From the NCBI GenBank assembly GCA_012396115.1, contig JAAXOU010000009.1:1-43819 (forward strand): a DNA stretch of 43,819 bases, read 5' to 3'. The position numbers were made by a program, and so were the translations under genes. This document shows positions 16,791-26,467 of this stretch, piece after piece. Source of the stretch: Streptomyces somaliensis DSM 40738 (GTDB taxonomy: Bacteria; Actinomycetota; Actinomycetes; Streptomycetales; Streptomycetaceae). The notes under the pieces were generated by a model, which made no database searches, was not told the origin of the DNA, and saw only the letters and a list, made by a program, of their open reading frames with translations. Position 1 is the first letter of the stretch. The number at the start of each line of letters is the position of its first letter.

Positions 16791-16829
16791 CGGCGGGCCC
16801 CGGACGCACTGCGCGGCCGGGGCCCGCCG
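16791..16829 (+). terminator. tig terminator
   Basis: 13-bp perfect arms at 16791-16803 and 16817-16829, 20 bases after the tig stop and upstream of the clpP1 promoter region. Confidence 0.6.
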
Positions 16830-16844
16830 TCGTACCCGGGAACC

Positions 16845-16862
16845 TTGCGCTCCGAGCGAACA
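16845..16862 (+). promoter_or_regulatory. ClgR-like activator site of clpP1clpP2
   Basis: Plus-strand TTGCGC-TCCGA-GCGAACA; on the minus strand this reads GTTCGC-N5-GCG, the reported ClgR motif of Streptomyces clp and lon promoters (recalled). A -10 hexamer TAGGGT at 16900-16905 puts the start of transcription near 16912 and the box centre near -58, with no good -35, as expected for an activated promoter. Confidence 0.65.
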
Positions 16863-16991
16863 GTTCGGGAAGCGGGATGGCGCCCGCCCACCTGCGCGTT
16901 AGGGTCCATGAATACGAGGGCAGGGGAGTCCCGCCCCCAGTACGACAGACGCTGAGACGGCCGCGGCCGTCGGAGACGAGCAGGTGGATAC

Positions 16992-17609
<618 letters not shown>

Positions 17610-17680
17610 GCGCTCCGCCACGCCGACACCCCCTCCGCCCCCAGCAGCCCGTCGAACGCCACCAGGATGGTGAACACCCC

Positions 17681-18340
17681 ATGAGCAACTTCTCCGCGAG
17701 CGGCCTCTACACCGGCCCGCAGGTGGACAGCCGCTACGTCGTCCCCCGTTTCGTCGAGCGCACCTCCCAGGGCGTGCGCGAGTACGACCCGTACGCGAAG
17801 CTCTTCGAGGAGCGCGTGATCTTCCTCGGCGTCCAGATCGACGACGCCTCCGCCAACGACGTCATGGCGCAGCTGCTGTGCCTGGAGTCGATGGACCCGG
17901 ACCGCGACATCTCGGTCTACATCAACAGCCCCGGCGGCTCCTTCACCGCGCTGACGGCGATCTACGACACGATGCAGTTCGTGAAGCCGGACATCCAGAC
18001 CGTCTGCATGGGCCAGGCGGCCTCCGCCGCGGCCGTCCTGCTCGCCGCCGGCACGCCCGGCAAGCGCATGGCCCTGCCCAACGCGCGCGTGCTGATCCAC
18101 CAGCCGTCCGGCGGCACCGGCCGCGAGCAGCTCTCCGACCTGGAGATCGCCGCCAACGAGATCCTCCGGATGCGCACCCAGCTGGAGGAGATGCTCGCCA
18201 AGCACTCCACCCAGCCGATCGAGAAGATCCGCGACGACATCGAGCGCGACAAGATCCTCACGGCCGAGGACGCCCTGGCGTACGGCCTGGTCGACCAGAT
18301 CGTGACGACCCGCAAGAGCACGGCGGCCGCGGCGGCCTGA
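17681..18340 (+). CDS. clpP2: ATP-dependent Clp protease proteolytic subunit 2
   Basis: A 219-aa partner of ClpP1 in a hetero-tetradecamer. The triad is Ser115 (GQAASAAA), His140 (VLIHQPSG) and Asp190 (IERDKILTA). It has the longer N-terminus typical of actinobacterial ClpP2 (about 30 residues before the conserved [15 protein letters not shown]), probably trimmed on assembly. The ATG at 17681 has only a weak ribosome site (AGGATGG), so translation may rely on coupling with clpP1. A hairpin follows the stop and separates it from clpX. Confidence 0.96.
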   Translation: MSNFSASGLYTGPQVDSRYVVPRFVERTSQGVREYDPYAKLFEERVIFLGVQIDDASANDVMAQLLCLESMDPDRDISVYINSPGGSFTALTAIYDTMQFVKPDIQTVCMGQAASAAAVLLAAGTPGKRMALPNARVLIHQPSGGTGREQLSDLEIAANEILRMRTQLEEMLAKHSTQPIEKIRDDIERDKILTAEDALAYGLVDQIVTTRKSTAAAAA

Positions 18341-18350
18341 CGCTCGACCT

Positions 18351-18404
18351 CCCCTTGGCACGGCCCGCCGCGGACCCTCCGACGGCGCGAACCGTGCCAA
18401 GGGG
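18351..18404 (+). terminator. Hairpin after clpP2
   Basis: 13-bp perfect arms at 18351-18363 and 18392-18404 with a GC-rich 28-nt loop that can itself pair. It separates the clpP1P2 transcript from clpX. Confidence 0.6.
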
Positions 18405-18498
18405 GGCCCGAACGGGGGGCCAGGCAAGGTACCGTCGGATATGAGGCACCAGGAGCCGGCTGCCAACAAGCCGCTCCCAGGCGAAGGGGAAGCACCTC

Positions 18499-19782
18499 GT
18501 GGCACGCATCGGTGATGGCGGCGACCTGCTCAAGTGCTCGTTCTGCGGAAAGAGCCAGAAGCAGGTGAAGAAGCTCATCGCAGGCCCCGGTGTGTACATC
18601 TGCGACGAGTGCATCGACCTCTGCAACGAGATCATCGAAGAGGAACTCGCCGAGACGAGCGAGGTGCGGTGGGAGGAACTCCCCAAGCCGCGCGAGATCT
18701 ACGAATTCCTGGAGGGCTACGTCGTCGGCCAGGAGCCGGCGAAGAAGGCCCTCTCGGTCGCGGTGTACAACCACTACAAGCGCGTCCAGGCCGGTGAGAA
18801 CGGCGGCGGCCAGGGCCGGGACGACGCGATCGAGCTCGCCAAGTCCAACATCCTGCTGCTGGGCCCCACGGGCTCCGGCAAGACGCTGCTCGCCCAGACG
18901 CTGGCGCGCATGCTGAACGTCCCGTTCGCCATCGCCGACGCGACGGCGCTCACGGAGGCCGGGTACGTCGGCGAGGACGTCGAGAACATCCTGCTCAAGC
19001 TCATCCAGGCGGCCGACTACGACGTCAAGAAGGCCGAGACGGGCATCATCTACATCGACGAGATCGACAAGGTGGCCCGCAAGAGCGAGAACCCCTCCAT
19101 CACCCGCGACGTGTCGGGCGAGGGCGTCCAGCAGGCCCTGCTGAAGATCCTGGAGGGCACGACCGCCTCCGTCCCGCCGCAGGGCGGCCGCAAGCACCCG
19201 CACCAGGAGTTCATCCAGATCGACACGACGAACGTGCTGTTCATCGTGGGCGGTGCCTTCGCCGGCCTGGAGAAGATCATCGAGTCGCGGGCCGGCGCCA
19301 AGGGCATCGGCTTCGGCGCGACGATCCGCTCCAAGCGGGAGATCGAGGCGAGCGACCAGTTCCAGGAGGTCATGCCGGAGGACCTGGTGAAGTTCGGGAT
19401 GATCCCCGAGTTCATCGGCCGCCTCCCCGTCATCACCTCCGTGCACAACCTGGACCGCGAGGCCCTCCTCAAGATCCTCATCGAGCCGCGCAACGCCCTG
19501 GTGAAGCAGTACCAGCGCCTCTTCGAACTCGACGGCGTGGAGCTGGACTTCGACCGCCCCGCCCTGGAGGCCATCGCCGACCAGGCCATCCTCCGCGGCA
19601 CGGGCGCCCGGGGCCTGCGCGCCATCATGGAGGAGGTCCTCATGTCGGTGATGTACGAGGTCCCCTCCCGCAAAGACGTCGCCCGCGTCGTCATCACCGA
19701 GGACGTCGTCCACAACAACGTCAACCCGACCCTGGTGCCCCGCGTCGTCAAGGACCAGGGCCGCCACGAGAAGAGCGCGTAG
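18499..19782 (+). CDS. clpX: ATP-dependent Clp protease ATP-binding subunit ClpX
   Basis: A 427-aa AAA+ unfoldase that recognises, unfolds and feeds substrates to ClpP1P2. The N-terminal C4 zinc domain has Cys13, Cys16, Cys35 and Cys38. Walker A GPTGSGKT is at 122-129, followed by a Walker B (IIYIDEID), the [11 protein letters not shown] pore-2 region and the C-terminal small AAA domain. The ClpP-binding IGF loop is seen as KGIGFGAT. The GTG start at 18499 is preceded by GAAGGGGAAG. It has its own spacing and a hairpin upstream, so an independent promoter is likely. Confidence 0.97.
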   Translation: MARIGDGGDLLKCSFCGKSQKQVKKLIAGPGVYICDECIDLCNEIIEEELAETSEVRWEELPKPREIYEFLEGYVVGQEPAKKALSVAVYNHYKRVQAGENGGGQGRDDAIELAKSNILLLGPTGSGKTLLAQTLARMLNVPFAIADATALTEAGYVGEDVENILLKLIQAADYDVKKAETGIIYIDEIDKVARKSENPSITRDVSGEGVQQALLKILEGTTASVPPQGGRKHPHQEFIQIDTTNVLFIVGGAFAGLEKIIESRAGAKGIGFGATIRSKREIEASDQFQEVMPEDLVKFGMIPEFIGRLPVITSVHNLDREALLKILIEPRNALVKQYQRLFELDGVELDFDRPALEAIADQAILRGTGARGLRAIMEEVLMSVMYEVPSRKDVARVVITEDVVHNNVNPTLVPRVVKDQGRHEKSA

Positions 19783-19791
19783 CCCCGCTCC

Positions 19792-19847
19792 GTACGGCGG
19801 AGGGCGCCCCCCCCGGTCCACCACCGGGCGGGCGCCCTCCGCCGTAC
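19792..19847. terminator. Bidirectional hairpin between clpX and the Pro-rich membrane protein
   Basis: Perfect 17-bp arms at 19792-19808 and 19831-19847, starting 9 bases after the clpX stop and lying 10 bases past the stop of the convergent gene. Confidence 0.7.
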
Positions 19848-19856
19848 CGGCTGCGG

Positions 19857-20831
19857 TCAGACCTTGGAGCGGGAGTCCCGGTAGTGCTGGGCGGCCAGCT
19901 CGGCCGTCTGGTCGAGCGTGGGGGCCTGCCCGGCCGCCGCGGCGAACATGTCGATCGTGTTGACGACGCCGTAGGTGCTGTAGTCGGCCCAGATGCAGGT
20001 GGGGATCCGCGCCTCCTTGGGGCCCTTCTCCACGCTGCCGTCGCCGTTGGGGTTGGTGAGCTTCAGGTACTGGCACTTCATCAGGGCGCCCTCGAAGCCG
20101 GCCGGGGTCTTCCCCTCCGGGCTGCCGACGGGCTCCAGCTCGAACGCCCCGCCGAACTGGGTGTTCTCCTTCCTGGTGTAGTTGGCGAACCCCATGTCGA
20201 TGGCCTTCGCCGGGTCGGCGATCTCGCCCCAGGTCCCGTTGAGGCTCATGTTGCGGCTCGCCGTCGTGCCGGAACCGCCCCCCGACTTGTAGTTGGCCAC
20301 GACCATCTGCGGGTTCTTGATGCCCATGGCGGTCGCGTTGGCCGTCATCTTGGCGTCCAGCTTGACGGGCCGGTCCCCGCCGTCCTTCCGGTAGTCGCCG
20401 ATCGACGCCGCCGGCGTGATCTTGTAGCCCCTGGTGTCGTCGGCCACCGCGCCGTTGCCGCCGCCGAGCCCCCCGAACAGGAGCCACGCGCCCAGGCCCA
20501 GGGCCACCACACCCGCGGTCACACCGATGACCAGGCCCGTCTTCTTCTTCGGGGCCTGCGGCGCGCCCGGGTACCCCGGACCGCCGCCGTACGGGGGCTG
20601 CTGCGGGGGCTGGCCGTACGCGCCGGGCTGCGGGGGCTGGCCGTACGGGGCGGGCTGCTGCGGGTAGCCGTACCCCGGCGGCGGCGGCGCCTGCTGCGGG
20701 TAGCCGTAACCGGGCTGCGGCGCCTGCGGGGGCTGGCCGTAGGGACCGGGCTGGCCGTAGGGGCCCGGTTGGCCGTAGGGACCGGGCTGCTGGGGCGGCC
20801 CGCCGTACGGGCCCGGCTGGTTGTAGCTCAT
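19857..20831 (-). CDS. Pro/Gly/Tyr/Gln-rich single-pass membrane protein with extracytoplasmic domain, unknown function
   Basis: 324 aa. The first 95 residues are a disordered stretch made of PGPYGQ-type repeats, then KKK and one transmembrane helix (about 98-125, TGLVIGVTAGVVALGLGAWL), then an external domain of about 200 residues with two cysteines (CQYLK and CIWADY) that could form a disulfide. The layout, cytoplasmic low-complexity tail plus external domain, is common in actinobacterial envelope proteins, but I recognise no named family. The ATG at 20831 was taken as the start of the repeat region. Confidence 0.8.
   Translation of the reverse strand: MSYNQPGPYGGPPQQPGPYGQPGPYGQPGPYGQPPQAPQPGYGYPQQAPPPPGYGYPQQPAPYGQPPQPGAYGQPPQQPPYGGGPGYPGAPQAPKKKTGLVIGVTAGVVALGLGAWLLFGGLGGGNGAVADDTRGYKITPAASIGDYRKDGGDRPVKLDAKMTANATAMGIKNPQMVVANYKSGGGSGTTASRNMSLNGTWGEIADPAKAIDMGFANYTRKENTQFGGAFELEPVGSPEGKTPAGFEGALMKCQYLKLTNPNGDGSVEKGPKEARIPTCIWADYSTYGVVNTIDMFAAAAGQAPTLDQTAELAAQHYRDSRSKV
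20731..20784 (-). repeat. Three 18-bp tandem repeats encoding PGPYGQ
   Basis: Units at 20731-20748, 20749-20766 and 20767-20784 of the form GGCTGGCCGTAGGG(A/G)CC(G/C), with one or two differences between units. They encode the repeat region of the membrane protein on the minus strand and are likely to vary in number between strains. Confidence 0.75.
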
Positions 20832-20957
20832 CAGGGGATTCCCTCATCCAGACGTTTACGCGTTGCCCACATCTTGGCCGAAGGAACGCCCCCCGAGGAG
20901 CGCGGGGTGCGCACCGTCACGGAACATTTCCGTTTCAGTACGCCCTCGTGACACCCC

Positions 20958-20963
20958 TAAACT
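20958..20963 (+). promoter_or_regulatory. -10 element TAAACT of valS (leaderless start)
   Basis: TAAACT ends 6 bases before the valS GTG at 20970; TTCAGT at 20934-20939 is a possible -35 (18-bp spacer). There is no ribosome site, so the mRNA is probably leaderless, and no T-box leader can be present. Confidence 0.55.
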
Positions 20964-20969
20964 GGGCCC

Positions 20970-23591
20970 GTGACCGAGAACACTCAGCAGCAGCCAGCAT
21001 CCGTCCCCGAACTGCCGACCCAGTACGCGCCGGCCGAGGTAGAGGGGAAGCTGTACGAGAGCTGGGTGGAGCGCGGTTACTTCGACGCCGACGAGAACAG
21101 CGACAAGCCGCCGTACACGGTCGTCATCCCGCCGCCGAACGTCACCGGCAGCCTCCACCTGGGCCACGCCTTCGAGCACACGCTCATCGACGCCCTCACC
21201 CGCCGCAAGCGGATGCAGGGGTACGAGGTGCTGTGGCAGCCCGGCATGGACCACGCCGGCATCGCCACGCAGAACGTCGTCGAGCGCGAGCTGGCCAAGG
21301 AGGGCAGGTCGCGGCACGACCTCGGGCGCGAGGCGTTCGTCGAGCGCGTCTGGCGGTGGAAGGCCGAGTCCGGCGGGCGGATCTCCGGCCAGATGCGCCG
21401 CCTCGGTGACGGCGTCGCCTGGTCCCGCGAGCGGTTCACCATGGACGAGGGACTGTCCCGGGCCGTCCAGACCATCTTCAAGAAGCTCTACGACGACGAG
21501 CTGATCTACCGGGCCGAGCGCATCATCAACTGGTGCCCCCGCTGCCTCACGGCCATCTCCGACATCGAGGTGGAGTACCAGGACGACGACGGCGAACTCG
21601 TCTCCATCCGGTACGGGGAGGGGGACGACTCCATCGTCGTCGCCACCACCCGCGCCGAGACGATGCTCGGCGACACGGCCGTCGCCGTCCACCCGCAGGA
21701 CGAGCGGTACGCGCACCTCGTCGGCCGGGAGATCGAACTGCCGCTCACCGGCCGCCGCATCCCGGTCGTCGCGGACGAGCACGTCGACCCCGCGTTCGGC
21801 ACCGGCGCCGTCAAGGTGACCCCGGCGCACGACCCGAACGACTTCGAGATCGGCCAGCGGCACGACCTGCCCTCCCTCACCGTCATGGACGAGCACGCCG
21901 TCATCACCGCCCACGGCCCCTTCCAGGGCCTGGACCGGCTGGAGGCCCGCTCCGCCATCGTCGCCGCCCTCCGCGCCGAGGGCCGGATCACCGCCGAGAA
22001 GCGCCCCTACCCCCACTCCGTCGGCCACTGCTCGCGCTGCAAGACCACCATCGAGCCGCGCCTGTCGATGCAGTGGTGGGTCAGGGTGGGCCCGCTCGCG
22101 CGGGCCGCCGGCGACGCGGTCCGCGACGGCAGGGTCGCGATCCACCCGCGGGAGATGGAGAAGCGGTACTTCGACTGGGTCGACAACCTGCACGACTGGT
22201 GCATCTCGCGCCAGCTGTGGTGGGGGCACCGCATCCCCGTCTGGTACGGGCCGAACGGCGAGGTCGTCTGCGTCGGCCCCGACGAGCGGCCCCCGTCCGG
22301 CGACGGCTGGCACCAGGACACCGACGTCCTCGACACCTGGTTCTCCTCCGGCCTGTGGCCCTTCTCCACGCTCGGCTGGCCCGAGCGGACCGGGAGCCTC
22401 GCGAAGTTCTATCCGAACTCCGTCCTGGTCACCGGATACGACATCCTCTTCTTCTGGGTCGCCCGGATGATGATGTTCGGCCTCTACGCGATGGACGGCA
22501 CCCCGCCGTTCCGCACCGTCGCCCTGCACGGCATGGTCCGCGACCAGAACGGCAAGAAGATGTCGAAGTCCTTCGGCAACGTGGTCGACCCGCTGGACTG
22601 GATGGACGAGTACGGCTCCGACGCCCTGCGCTTCACCCTGGCGCGCGGCGCCAACCCGGGCGTCGACGTGCCGATCGGCGAGGACTGGGTCCAGGCCTCG
22701 CGGAACTTCGCCAACAAGGTCTGGAACGCCACCCGCTTCGCCCTGATGAACGGCGCCACCGTCGAGGGCCCCCTGCCGGACGCCTCCCGGATGACGGCCG
22801 CGGACCGCTGGATCCTCTCCCGACTCAACAAGACCGTCGCCGAAGTCGACGCGTACTACGAGGACTTCCAGTTCGCCAAGCTCAGCGAGGCCCTCTACCA
22901 CTTCGCGTGGGACGAGGTCTTCGACTGGTACGTCGAGCTGTCCAAGACGACGTTCTTCGAGGGCGGCGAGCAGGCGAAGGTCTCCGCGCGCGTCCTCGGC
23001 GAGGTCCTCGACGTGATGCTGCGCCTGCTGCACCCGGTCGTCCCGTTCGTCACCGACACCCTGTGGACCACGCTCACCGGCGGGGAGTCCCTGGTCGTCG
23101 CCGACTGGCCGGGCGACAGCGGTTTCCGCGACGAGGCCGCCGAGCAGGAGATCGAGCTGGTCCGGCGCGTCGTCACCGAGGTCCGCCGGTTCCGCTCCGA
23201 CCAGGGCCTCCAGCCCGGGCAGAAGGTCCCGGCCCGCCTGGACCTGGCCGGTACGGCCCTCGCGCCGCACGAGGCGGCCATCCGCCAGCTGCTGCGCCTC
23301 CAGCCGGAGGGCGAGGGCTTCCAGGCCACCGCCTCCCTGCCGGTCGCCGGCGCCACGGTCGCGCTCGACCTGTCGGGCGCGATCGACGTCGAGGCGGAGC
23401 GCAAGCGGCTGGCGAAGGACCTGGCCGCGGCCGAGAAGGAGAAGGCCCAGGCCCGGGCGAAGCTCGGCAACGAGGCGTTCCTCGCCAAGGCGCCCGACCA
23501 CGTGGTGGAGAAGATCCGCACCCGGCTCGCCCAGGCGGACCAGGACATCGCCCGCCTCCGGTCCCAGCTGGACAACCTGCCCCGGGGCTGA
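20970..23591 (+). CDS. valS: Valyl-tRNA synthetase
   Basis: An 873-aa class I synthetase that charges tRNA-Val. The HIGH motif is HLGH (63-66) in [13 protein letters not shown], and KMSKS is at 530-534. Between them is the CP1 editing domain with a TTRAET-type motif ([18 protein letters not shown]) that clears mischarged threonine. The C-terminal coiled-coil (about 800-870, [20 protein letters not shown]) is the ValRS tRNA-binding arm. The GTG at 20970 lacks a ribosome site and sits directly after a -10 element. It is followed by folC, which appears to have its own leaderless promoter. Confidence 0.97.
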   Translation: MTENTQQQPASVPELPTQYAPAEVEGKLYESWVERGYFDADENSDKPPYTVVIPPPNVTGSLHLGHAFEHTLIDALTRRKRMQGYEVLWQPGMDHAGIATQNVVERELAKEGRSRHDLGREAFVERVWRWKAESGGRISGQMRRLGDGVAWSRERFTMDEGLSRAVQTIFKKLYDDELIYRAERIINWCPRCLTAISDIEVEYQDDDGELVSIRYGEGDDSIVVATTRAETMLGDTAVAVHPQDERYAHLVGREIELPLTGRRIPVVADEHVDPAFGTGAVKVTPAHDPNDFEIGQRHDLPSLTVMDEHAVITAHGPFQGLDRLEARSAIVAALRAEGRITAEKRPYPHSVGHCSRCKTTIEPRLSMQWWVRVGPLARAAGDAVRDGRVAIHPREMEKRYFDWVDNLHDWCISRQLWWGHRIPVWYGPNGEVVCVGPDERPPSGDGWHQDTDVLDTWFSSGLWPFSTLGWPERTGSLAKFYPNSVLVTGYDILFFWVARMMMFGLYAMDGTPPFRTVALHGMVRDQNGKKMSKSFGNVVDPLDWMDEYGSDALRFTLARGANPGVDVPIGEDWVQASRNFANKVWNATRFALMNGATVEGPLPDASRMTAADRWILSRLNKTVAEVDAYYEDFQFAKLSEALYHFAWDEVFDWYVELSKTTFFEGGEQAKVSARVLGEVLDVMLRLLHPVVPFVTDTLWTTLTGGESLVVADWPGDSGFRDEAAEQEIELVRRVVTEVRRFRSDQGLQPGQKVPARLDLAGTALAPHEAAIRQLLRLQPEGEGFQATASLPVAGATVALDLSGAIDVEAERKRLAKDLAAAEKEKAQARAKLGNEAFLAKAPDHVVEKIRTRLAQADQDIARLRSQLDNLPRG

Positions 23592-23646
23592 CCGGCCCGG
23601 CCGGACCCCGCGTCCGGCCGGCGCCGCCCGGCGCCCGCACACCACC

Positions 23647-23678
23647 GGGGCCCCGGAACCGCCCGGTTCCCGGGCCCC
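23647..23678 (+). terminator. valS terminator hairpin
   Basis: Arms 23647-23661 and 23664-23678 pair at 14 of 15 positions with a 2-nt loop, between valS and the folC promoter. Confidence 0.55.
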
Positions 23679-23720
23679 GCGTGCGTCCGGGGTGCGACCG
23701 GCGGTGTCGGCGGCCCTCCG

Positions 23721-23726
23721 TAGACT
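23721..23726 (+). promoter_or_regulatory. -10 element TAGACT of folC (leaderless start)
   Basis: TAGACT ends 7 bases before the folC GTG at 23734, with no ribosome site between. Confidence 0.55.
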
Positions 23727-23733
23727 GGGCGGC

Positions 23734-25257
23734 GTGAGCGAGCAGCCCCCGTCCGGCGACCACCCGGACCGCGACGACGCCCCCGGCTTCGACGACATCG
23801 TCCAGGCGGAGACCACCCGAGACCCCGACCTGGCGGTGATCGAGGCCGGGAGCCGCACCCTGCGCACCCAGGCCGGTCCGCCGCAGGGCGACCCCGTGCC
23901 CTCGCGCCCCGCCGACCCGGAGGTCGACAGGGCGCTGCGGGAGGTCGAGCAGGAGCTCTCCGCCCGCTGGGGCGAGACCAAGCTGGAGCCCTCCGTCCAG
24001 CGGATCGGCGCCCTCATGGACCTCCTGGGCCAGCCCCAGCGCGCGTACCCCTCCATCCACATCACGGGGACCAACGGCAAGACGTCCACGGCCCGCATGA
24101 TCGAGGCCCTGCTCGGCGCGTTCGACCTGCGCACCGGCCGGTACACCTCGCCGCACGTCCAGGTGATCACCGAGCGGATCAGCCTGGACGGCGCCCCCGT
24201 CGACGCCGAGCGGTTCGTCGAGACGTACCGCGACGTCAAGCCGTACGTCGAGATGGTCGACGCCGCCCAGGAGTACCGGCTCTCCTTCTTCGAGGTCCTC
24301 ACCGCGATGGCGTACGCCGCGTTCGCCGACGCCCCGGTCGACGTGGCCGTCGTCGAGGTCGGCATGGGCGGCAGCTGGGACGCGACGAACGTGATCGACG
24401 GCTCCGTCGCCGTCGTCACCCCGATCTCCCTCGACCACACCGACCGGCTCGGCTCCACGACCGCGGAGATCGCCGGCGAGAAGTCCGGCATCATCAAGCA
24501 GGACGCCACCGTGATCCTCGCGCAGCAGCCGGTGGACGCGGCGCAGGTGCTGCTGAGGAAGGCCGTCGAGGCGGACGCCACCGTCGCCCGCGAGGGCATG
24601 GAGTTCGGCGTGGTCGCCCGCGAGGTCGCCGTCGGAGGCCAGCTGCTGACCCTGCGCGGCCTCGGCGGCGAGTACGAGGGCGTCTTCCTCCCCCTGTACG
24701 GCGCGCACCAGGCGCACAACGCGGCGGTGGCGCTCGCCGCGGTCGAGGCGTTCTTCGGGGTCGGCGCGCGGCACGCCCGCCCCCTGGACCTCGACACGGT
24801 CCGCCGGGCCTTCGCCTCCGTCGCCTCGCCGGGCCGCCTGGAGGTCGTACGGCGCAGTCCCACCGTCGTCCTGGACGCCGCGCACAACCCGGCGGGCGCG
24901 CGGGCCGCGGCGGACGGCGTCCGGGAGGCGTTCGGCTTCTCGCGGCTGATCGGCGTGGTCGGAGCCAGTGGCGACAAGGACGTGCGGGGGCTCCTGGAGG
25001 CGTTCGAGCCGGTCTTCGCGGAGATCGTCGTCACGGCGAACTCCACACCCCGCGCGATGGACCCCGACGCGCTCGCGGCCGTCGCCGTGGAGGTCTTCGG
25101 CGAGGAGCGCGTGGTGGTCGAGCCGCGACTCGACGACGCGCTGGAGGCGGCCGTCACGCTCGCCGAGGAGGAGGGCGAGTTCGCGGGCGCGGGCGTGCTG
25201 GTGACGGGTTCGGTGATCACGGTCGGCGAGGCCCGGCTGCTCCTCCGGAAGGGCTGA
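23734..25257 (+). CDS. folC: Bifunctional dihydrofolate synthase / folylpolyglutamate synthase
   Basis: A 507-aa Mur-ligase-family enzyme that adds glutamate to dihydropteroate and reduced folates. The P-loop HITGTNGKTSTA (GTNGKT 112-117) is followed by TSPHVQVITERI, a conserved carbamylated-Lys region (EIAGEKSGIIK), and the C-terminal glutamate-ligase domain with VVLDAAHNPAGA. The first 70 residues are a poorly conserved acidic extension seen in Streptomyces FolC. The GTG at 23734 was chosen because it lies 7 bases after a -10 hexamer; the frame upstream to 23692 would be non-transcribed. The next gene begins 5 bases after the stop. Confidence 0.94.
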   Translation: MSEQPPSGDHPDRDDAPGFDDIVQAETTRDPDLAVIEAGSRTLRTQAGPPQGDPVPSRPADPEVDRALREVEQELSARWGETKLEPSVQRIGALMDLLGQPQRAYPSIHITGTNGKTSTARMIEALLGAFDLRTGRYTSPHVQVITERISLDGAPVDAERFVETYRDVKPYVEMVDAAQEYRLSFFEVLTAMAYAAFADAPVDVAVVEVGMGGSWDATNVIDGSVAVVTPISLDHTDRLGSTTAEIAGEKSGIIKQDATVILAQQPVDAAQVLLRKAVEADATVAREGMEFGVVAREVAVGGQLLTLRGLGGEYEGVFLPLYGAHQAHNAAVALAAVEAFFGVGARHARPLDLDTVRRAFASVASPGRLEVVRRSPTVVLDAAHNPAGARAAADGVREAFGFSRLIGVVGASGDKDVRGLLEAFEPVFAEIVVTANSTPRAMDPDALAAVAVEVFGEERVVVEPRLDDALEAAVTLAEEEGEFAGAGVLVTGSVITVGEARLLLRKG

Positions 25258-25262
25258 CACAC

Positions 25263-25616
25263 ATGCGTACGCTCTGCGCCTCGACGCTGATCGGCGAGTT
25301 CCTCGTGCTGGGCTTCGCGGGCCTGGTGGCGATGAAGGACCCGGACCTGGCCACGGGCACCGTCTGGGCGGTGTGCGGCACCCTGATGGGGGTGAGCCTG
25401 CTGCTGTGCGGCGTGATCACCCGTCCGGGCGGCCTCCAGCTCGGCTGGGCGCTGCAGGTCGCCCTCGTCCTGAGCGGCTTCGCCGTGCCGATCATGTTCT
25501 TCCTCGGCGCGGTCTTCGCGGGCCTGTGGTGGGCGTCCGTCCACTTCGGCCGCAGGATCGACGAGGCGAAGGCCCGCTGGGCGGCCCAGGACGGGGCCGG
25601 CACCCCCTCGGCGTAG
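25263..25616 (+). CDS. DUF4233 family small membrane protein
   Basis: A 117-aa protein with four hydrophobic segments (about residues 8-24, 31-52, 58-75, 77-92) and a charged C-terminus ending in ARWAAQDGAG. It belongs to the actinobacterial DUF4233 family, almost always placed between folC and ndk, as here. It starts with ATG 5 bases after the folC stop and is co-transcribed with it. Function unknown; the constant neighbourhood suggests a link to folate or nucleotide metabolism, but this is inference only. Confidence 0.85.
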   Translation: MRTLCASTLIGEFLVLGFAGLVAMKDPDLATGTVWAVCGTLMGVSLLLCGVITRPGGLQLGWALQVALVLSGFAVPIMFFLGAVFAGLWWASVHFGRRIDEAKARWAAQDGAGTPSA

Positions 25617-25648
25617 CCGCAGCGCCGGCGCGGACCGCCCCACCGCGC

Positions 25649-25704
25649 GCGGCGGCCCGGTCCGGGGGTCCCCGTGCGCGGGGGCGGCCGGACCGGGCCG
25701 CCGC
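25649..25704. terminator. Long hairpin between DUF4233 gene and ndk
   Basis: Perfect 17-bp arms at 25649-25665 and 25688-25704 with a 22-nt GC-rich loop. It ends the folC operon before the ndk promoter. Confidence 0.7.
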
Positions 25705-25793
25705 GGTCCGGGTCCGGTCGGGTGCGGTCCCCGCGGCCGCCCCCTGTAGCCTCTGTGCACCGCACGTACATGCCCGCAAGGAGCCGTTCCACG

Positions 25794-26207
25794 ATGACGC
25801 AGCGCACCCTCGTCCTCCTCAAGCCGGATGCCGTCCGCAGGCACCTGATCGGCGAGATCATCGGCCGCATCGAGCGCAAGGCCGGCTGGACCATCAGCGC
25901 GCTGGAGCTGCGCACGCTCGACCAGGACACGCTGGAGCAGCACTACGGCGAGCACCGGGGCAAGGCCTTCTACGAGCCGCTCGTCGCCTTCATGTCCTCC
26001 GGCCCGGTCGTCGCGATGGTGGTCGAGGGGGAGCGGGTCGTCGAGGGCGTCCGGCAGCTCGCCGGCCCGACCGACCCGATCGCCGCGCAGCCCGGCTCCA
26101 TCCGGGGCGACTACGGCACCGTCGTCCGGGAGAACCTGATCCACGCCTCGGACTCGGAGGAGTCCGCCATTCGGGAACTCAAGATTTTCTTTCCCGCCCT
26201 TTCCTGA
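25794..26207 (+). CDS. ndk: Nucleoside diphosphate kinase
   Basis: A 137-aa enzyme that transfers the ATP gamma phosphate to NDPs through a phosphohistidine. The substrate loop (LLKPDAVRRHLIGEI), the Arg/Thr contacts and the active His117 in NLIHASDSEESA are all present; HASDS rather than HGSDS is usual in Streptomyces. The ATG at 25794 follows AAGGAG at 25779-25784. A TAGCCT -10-like element at 25746-25751 upstream and a hairpin on both sides make it a single-gene transcript. Confidence 0.96.
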   Translation: MTQRTLVLLKPDAVRRHLIGEIIGRIERKAGWTISALELRTLDQDTLEQHYGEHRGKAFYEPLVAFMSSGPVVAMVVEGERVVEGVRQLAGPTDPIAAQPGSIRGDYGTVVRENLIHASDSEESAIRELKIFFPALS

Positions 26208-26237
26208 CCTACTGTCAGCCGTACGCGCTCACGACCT

Positions 26238-26267
26238 GGGGCGACCGAGTGGAATTCCGGTCGCCCC
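26238..26267 (+). terminator. ndk terminator
   Basis: 10-bp perfect arms GGGGCGACCG (26238-26247) and CGGTCGCCCC (26258-26267), 10-nt loop, 30 bases after the ndk stop. Confidence 0.6.
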
Positions 26268-26290
26268 GCGGCATAGGGCGGAGGAGACCG

Positions 26291-26316
26291 GGAACGCATC
26301 GCATCGACATCTCGTC
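26291..26316 (+). promoter_or_regulatory. Candidate ECF sigma-E-type promoter upstream of mreB
   Basis: GGAAC at 26291-26295, 17-bp spacer, CGTC at 26313-26316, which resembles the Streptomyces sigma-E promoter (GGAAC / GTC) used in cell-envelope stress. mreB begins about 150 bases downstream. Matched by eye; the spacing is within the reported range. Confidence 0.4.
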
Positions 26317-26467
26317 ACCTGTATAGAGGCGGATCACCGCGCCGTGTTCGCGGAAGCGGCACTACGATGGAAGCCTCCGCTCCACACGATTCAGCGCGCC
26401 GTCCTGAGAAGCCGTCAACGCTCTATGGGAAGGCCCGGCGCTCCTCATGGGAAACAAGGGGAACTCA

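Noticed and set aside
20856..26144. 1762-aa open frame on the minus strand
   Set aside because: It lies antisense to valS, folC, DUF4233 and ndk, crosses their intergenic regions and has no domain. It is the usual GC-skew shadow frame of Streptomyces DNA.
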